Assembly (NCBI GenBank): GCA_013389115.1
Contig: JACADY010000042.1
Location: 1 to 56,319 of the forward strand
From: Alphaproteobacteria bacterium
GTDB taxonomy: Bacteria > Pseudomonadota > Alphaproteobacteria > Micropepsales > Micropepsaceae
DNA length: 56,319 nt
Direction of reading: 5' to 3'
Below the pieces are notes generated by a model. It was not told the DNA's origin. It was given only the letters and a program-made list of their open reading frames with translations, and searched no databases. Shown piece after piece: positions 53,969-56,319 of this stretch. The translations under genes were made by a program, and so were the position numbers. The stretch's first letter is position 1, and the number at the start of each line of letters is the position of its first letter.

Positions 53969-54844
53969 ATGGCTTGGGAGGGAACGGAGGAACAAAATCG
54001 ACTGCTTTACGCTGCCCTTGGCGAGCTGGTCATGAAGAAGGGTGAGCTTGCGCGGCTGGCCGGGGCGCTGAGCAAGGATGAGCGCACACTGGAGGCCGAC
54101 CGGCGCAGGCGCGGCGACGATCACCAGGACGGAAAGAAAAAGCTGATCGATGCCACGACGCTGGCGCGCTGGCATGACGAGGGCCTGCCGCGCTTGATGA
54201 ACGCCCACTCCCACAAGAAGGGTTTGGTCTTCGAGTTTCTGGAACGCTCTCCCTACTTCAAGACATGCCTCTACCGGCCCGAGGGAGCGCTTCCGAAGGG
54301 ACTGCTGGCCTTCGCGGCGGAGCATGCCGCGTTGCTGGCGCAGCCCTTCGTCAAGGATTTGAGGAAGCTCGACGGCGCGTTCGAGGTGTTCCGCCCGGCC
54401 TGGACGACGCCCGAGCGCCGCGACCGCATCTTGATCACCCGGATGCAGTTCACGACTGAAAGCGGCTTCACCCGGTTTCGGGAGGAGCAGGACTATCTCG
54501 ACCCGGAATATCACGACGAGCCGATCCGCGAGATCGACGAAGGCGCGGTCATGTTCACCGCCGCCAACCTCATCCTGCTCAGCTTTGGCATGAACGCCGA
54601 GCGCGTGAAGCTCTATATCGCCGATACATGGCAAGACGCTTTGAACGGACCGCTTCCCGTCATCAGGTTCAGCGGTTCGATGATCGGTATTGCCGGGCGC
54701 AAGTATCACCCGAAGTTCCCGTTCGTCGCGATGCGTTCGAAGAAGTCGTTTGCCAGGATCGAGACGGGTGTCGTTCCCGCATCTCACGCACGGATAGACC
54801 CTAAAATCAGGGAGTACCTGACCCGCCCCGAAGGTGCGTTCTGA
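53969..54844 (+). CDS. Unknown 291-aa protein of the element
   Basis: Soluble protein of 291 aa with no family I recognise. The N-terminal third is helical and charged (YAALGELVMKKGELARLAGA, then RTLEADRRRRGDDHQDGKKK), possibly nucleic-acid binding. The rest is mixed: FEFLERSPYFKTCLYRPEG, VFRPAWTTPERRDRILITRM, DEGAVMFTAANLILLSFGMN, and PVIRFSGSMIGIAGRKYHPK. ATG 53969 follows CAGGGG; an earlier in-frame ATG at 53864 lies on a weaker site. The phosphatase-like gene starts 35 bp downstream. An opposite-strand frame is Arg/Leu-rich shadow. Confidence 0.7.
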   Translation: MAWEGTEEQNRLLYAALGELVMKKGELARLAGALSKDERTLEADRRRRGDDHQDGKKKLIDATTLARWHDEGLPRLMNAHSHKKGLVFEFLERSPYFKTCLYRPEGALPKGLLAFAAEHAALLAQPFVKDLRKLDGAFEVFRPAWTTPERRDRILITRMQFTTESGFTRFREEQDYLDPEYHDEPIREIDEGAVMFTAANLILLSFGMNAERVKLYIADTWQDALNGPLPVIRFSGSMIGIAGRKYHPKFPFVAMRSKKSFARIETGVVPASHARIDPKIREYLTRPEGAF

Positions 54845-54879
54845 TGGCCCGTTTCCGCTTTCCCTGCTAGAATCTCACC

Positions 54880-55206
54880 ATGAGAGTCCTGTTCGTCTGC
54901 ACCGCCAACAAGCTGCGCAGCCCGACCGCAGAGCGCGTGTTTCGGGATTGGCCGGGCATTGAGGCGCTGTCGGCAGGGACCGACCGAGACTCCGTCCAGC
55001 CTTTGAGCAAGGAGCTGGTGGCGTCGGTTGACCTGATCTTCGCTATGGAAAAGCACCACCGCGACTGGATCAGGAAGAAGTTCAACGAGCGTCCTGGCGA
55101 TGGCAAAATCATCGTGCTGGACATCCCGGACGAGTTCGAGCGCGACGATCCGGTCCTGGTGCAACTCCTTCAGGCGAAGGTGCCCCGGTACCTTCCGCCC
55201 GGTTGA
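54880..55206 (+). CDS. Low-molecular-weight phosphatase-like protein
   Basis: A 108-aa protein of the LMW-PTP fold. The phosphate loop FVCTANKLRSPTAERVF has the Cys-x5-Arg-Ser active site, and IVLDIPDEFERDDP resembles the general-acid loop. Compact size (~110 aa) matches a subgroup of predicted phosphotyrosine phosphatases on bacterial accessory regions. It is 35 bp after the 291-aa gene, so the two may form an operon. The substrate is unknown. Confidence 0.85.
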   Translation: MRVLFVCTANKLRSPTAERVFRDWPGIEALSAGTDRDSVQPLSKELVASVDLIFAMEKHHRDWIRKKFNERPGDGKIIVLDIPDEFERDDPVLVQLLQAKVPRYLPPG

Positions 55207-55285
55207 CTCATGTGAGCGCCATGCGTGAGCGTGGCCTCTCCGATTCCATCAACCTGCCCCCAAGCGAGCCTCAGCGAGCGTTCGC

Positions 55286-55315
55286 AAGATGTGTTTTGTA
55301 GTACAAAACCATCTT
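55286..55315. promoter_or_regulatory. Near-perfect AT-rich palindrome
   Basis: AAGATG-T-GTTTTGTA-G-TACAAAAC-CATCTT: 14 paired bases with one bulged T. The central GTTTTGTA/TACAAAAC is perfect. It could be an operator for a dimeric regulator or a hairpin ending the phosphatase operon, though no T-run follows the stem. Confidence 0.65.
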
Positions 55316-55424
55316 GGCAAGGGGACCCGCTGCGCGCCCCCGTTGCATCCCCCCGGCCTTGGCTCCTTCAGGGCATTGAGCCCGTTGCGGAGCCATCCAA
55401 CCGTATCGCCGGTTGATCCCTCGC

Positions 55425-55682
55425 AGGGTGACTTCGCTCTCCCTGCACCCATCGACTTGGGCGGCGTTCCTGCCCCCAAGACCCCAGACCATTTCATGGA
55501 GACGACTTCATCGCGACCAGGGAAGGGAGCTTTCGCGCTCCCTTTGCCCTGGACCCATCCCATCGACCGGGAGCCTTCGAGCCCCCTGGACCCCTGACCA
55601 AGAGGGAGACTTCGCTCTCCCTCACTGGACCTCCCATCGACCAACCCGCTCGGATTGGATGCCGCCAGCGCGTCTGCGCTGG
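55425..55682. repeat. Array of CTTCG-loop stem-loops
   Basis: Stem-loops at 55425-55444 (AGGGTGA-CTTCGC-TCTCCCT), 55523-55544 (AAGGGAGC-TTTCGC-GCTCCCTT, 8 bp perfect), 55569-55586 (GGGAGC-CTTCGA-GCCCCC), 55602-55623 (GAGGGAGA-CTTCGC-TCTCCCTC, 8 bp perfect) and 55665-55682 (CCAGCGC-GTCT-GCGCTGG). The loop-closing pair is A-T in copies 1 and 4 and C-G in 2 and 3. GGACC or CCCATCGAC-like strings recur after the stems. Possible structured RNA or protein-binding array. Confidence 0.7.
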
Positions 55683-55910
55683 ACCCGATCAGGAGGCTAT
55701 CGCGCCCATGAACCCACGAGCTAAGGGCGTTCCTACCCTTGTGCAATCCTGACCAACTGTCCTCAGCTTTGTGGCTTATGGAATGTCCTGCTGTGACCGG
55801 AGCGCTTTATCCACATCTTCCGTTCCCCGGCCTTCATCTCTTCCTTTGTCGGACAGGGCGCGGCGGGTATGTTGGCTACAGTATGAAACTATGCATCACC
55901 GAGATGCGCG

Positions 55911-56129
55911 ATGGCCAACAGGAAAAAGCTCAAGGCGATGAAGCGGATCACCGTTACCGTCGATCCAGACGACTACGCGAGTTTCGACAAGCTCGCGCAG
56001 GAGGGTGACGTTACCGCTTCGTGGCTGATTCGCCGATCAATGCGCGAGTTTCTGGAGCGGCACGAGAGCGACGGCACGGTAGTCTTGCCCAAGCAGCCGG
56101 TACGGCGCCGCGCCGCCGGAGGCGAATAA
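55911..56129 (+). CDS. Ribbon-helix-helix (CopG-like) protein
   Basis: A 72-aa DNA-binding protein. The ribbon is KRITVTVDPDDYASFDKLAQ and the two helices end at ASWLIRRSMREFLERHES, the usual RHH layout. The C-terminus is basic. Its TAA is directly followed by the next ATG, so it is coupled to the methyltransferase-like gene and may repress that operon. GAGATGCGCG precedes the ATG. Confidence 0.85.
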   Translation: MANRKKLKAMKRITVTVDPDDYASFDKLAQEGDVTASWLIRRSMREFLERHESDGTVVLPKQPVRRRAAGGE

Positions 56130-56319
56130 ATGGCCGAAGCAGCGGTACGGCAATTCTCGTTTCCCGGTATGTGCCCCGTCGAAAAGGCGGTTGGCCAGCT
56201 CGCCGCATCAGGCATCGAGGATCGAGGCGCGATCTTTACGCGGCGCGAAGTCGTGGATTTCATCCTTGATCTTGTCGGCTATACGTCGGACAAGCCCCTT
56301 TTCGAGGAGCGCCTGCTTG
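56130..56319 (+). CDS. Probable Eco57I-type DNA methyltransferase, N-terminus (partial)
   Basis: The first 63 codons of a gene that continues past the window. The N-terminal block IEDRGAIFTRREVVDFILDL, VGYTSDKPLFEERLL resembles the start of large N6-adenine methyltransferases (Eco57I type), where RLLEPSFGxGDF follows. ATG 56130 is immediately after the RHH stop. That would make the pair a restriction or defence module carried by the element; the rest is not visible. Confidence 0.65.
   Translation, partial: MAEAAVRQFSFPGMCPVEKAVGQLAASGIEDRGAIFTRREVVDFILDLVGYTSDKPLFEERLL

Larger units (their letters stand above)
55207..55910. other. Non-coding region with a stem-loop array
   Basis: 704 bp with no convincing gene. 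It contains a strong palindrome (55286-55315), a set of GC-rich stem-loops with CTTCG-type loops (55425-55682) and AT-richer promoter-like DNA before the RHH gene (TTGTCG...TATGTT around 55846-55873). Open frames on both strands are low-complexity Pro/Ser or Gly/Arg readings of the repeats and lack ribosome sites, so I treat them as shadows. Confidence 0.6.
49088..56319. mobile_element. Integrative element inserted in tRNA-Glu (right end outside window)
   Basis: Starts in the 3' half of tRNA-Glu, where the recombinase gene begins, and runs to the window edge. Content is a large serine recombinase, a VirD4-like coupling protein, several small unknown proteins, a phosphatase-like gene, a stem-loop array, and a RHH/methyltransferase pair. 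No relaxase, VirB4 or replication gene is in view, so autonomy cannot be judged. I found no second copy of the tRNA 3' end in the window, so attR is beyond it. Confidence 0.85.

Noticed and set aside
53681..54787. A 368-aa minus-strand frame opposite the 291-aa gene
   Set aside because: Arg/Leu/Pro-rich shadow composition; only its last 42 codons have an independent start and ribosome site.
55425..55682. Possible CRISPR array
   Set aside because: Units are hairpins of unequal spacing (46-98 bp) with no identical direct repeat and no cas gene.
55249..55746. Open frames of 165 aa (minus) and 102 aa (plus) across the stem-loop region
   Set aside because: Both are low-complexity readings of the hairpin repeats, with no ribosome site and no family features; overlapping frames in other phases are equally open.

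Overview
The window is high-GC alphaproteobacterial chromosome. The evidence is the MucR and LdtR regulators, the plsX-fabH-ihfA-merR and hom-glpX-recJ gene orders, a Mg-type HemB, a DUF2842 protein, an IhfA, a class I PHA synthase and a K+-insensitive pyrophosphatase pump. The set fits Hyphomicrobiales/Rhodospirillales-like lineages; I cannot name a genus. About 49 kb is backbone. The last 7 kb is an integrated element entering through a tRNA-Glu gene.

Layout. 1-119: right end of an IS481-type insertion sequence, butted against the hemB stop codon. 0.1-4.8 kb: hemB, then a valine/isobutyrate catabolic set (isobutyryl-CoA dehydrogenase, 3-hydroxyisobutyryl-CoA hydrolase, mmsB) with a truncated PAS gene fused tail-to-tail into the hydrolase. 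4.9-7 kb: ldtR, a glycerophosphodiesterase, DUF6898 and a MucR-like regulator. 7.3-14 kb: glyA-nrdR-ribD-ribE-ribB/ribA-ribH-nusB-thiL, one long operon for one-carbon metabolism and riboflavin. Its ribBA gene is split by an in-frame amber codon exactly at a conserved active-site glutamate. 14-22 kb: hppA, bamE, a bc1-assembly chaperone, DUF177, rpmF, plsX, fabH, ihfA and a MerR regulator. 22-24 kb: a GT-C membrane protein and tRNA-Pro. 24-27.6 kb: a probable copper-uptake operon (DUF2946, Met-rich TonB receptor, TonB). 27.6-30.8 kb: a two-component system beside secreted EF-hand and TGPNG-repeat proteins. 30.9-34.6 kb: a sterol-desaturase-like hydroxylase and a sugar-lipid cluster (DUF2842, GT2, methyltransferase, GtrA). 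34.6-43.6 kb: ctaA, metY, a CoA-binding protein, an enoyl-CoA hydratase, rplM-rpsI, argC, a PaiB-like protein, phaC and a lipoprotein. 43.7-49 kb: aminotransferase-hom-glpX-recJ.

Element (49.09 kb to the window end). A large serine recombinase whose last codons are the antisense of the 3' half of tRNA-Glu is followed by small unknown proteins, a VirD4/TraG coupling protein with no other conjugation gene in view, a Cys-rich 61-aa protein and a 42-aa protein. Then come an unknown 291-aa protein, a small LMW-phosphatase-like protein, about 700 bp of non-coding DNA packed with CTTCG-loop stem-loops, a ribbon-helix-helix protein, and the first 63 codons of a probable DNA methyltransferase. The element continues past the window.

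Most unusual: the ribBA amber codon, the stem-loop array, the recombinase/tRNA overlap, the hydrolase/PAS deletion fusion, and three copies of a dispersed palindrome, one of which forms the end of a coding region. All homology statements are from recall of family motifs; no search was run.
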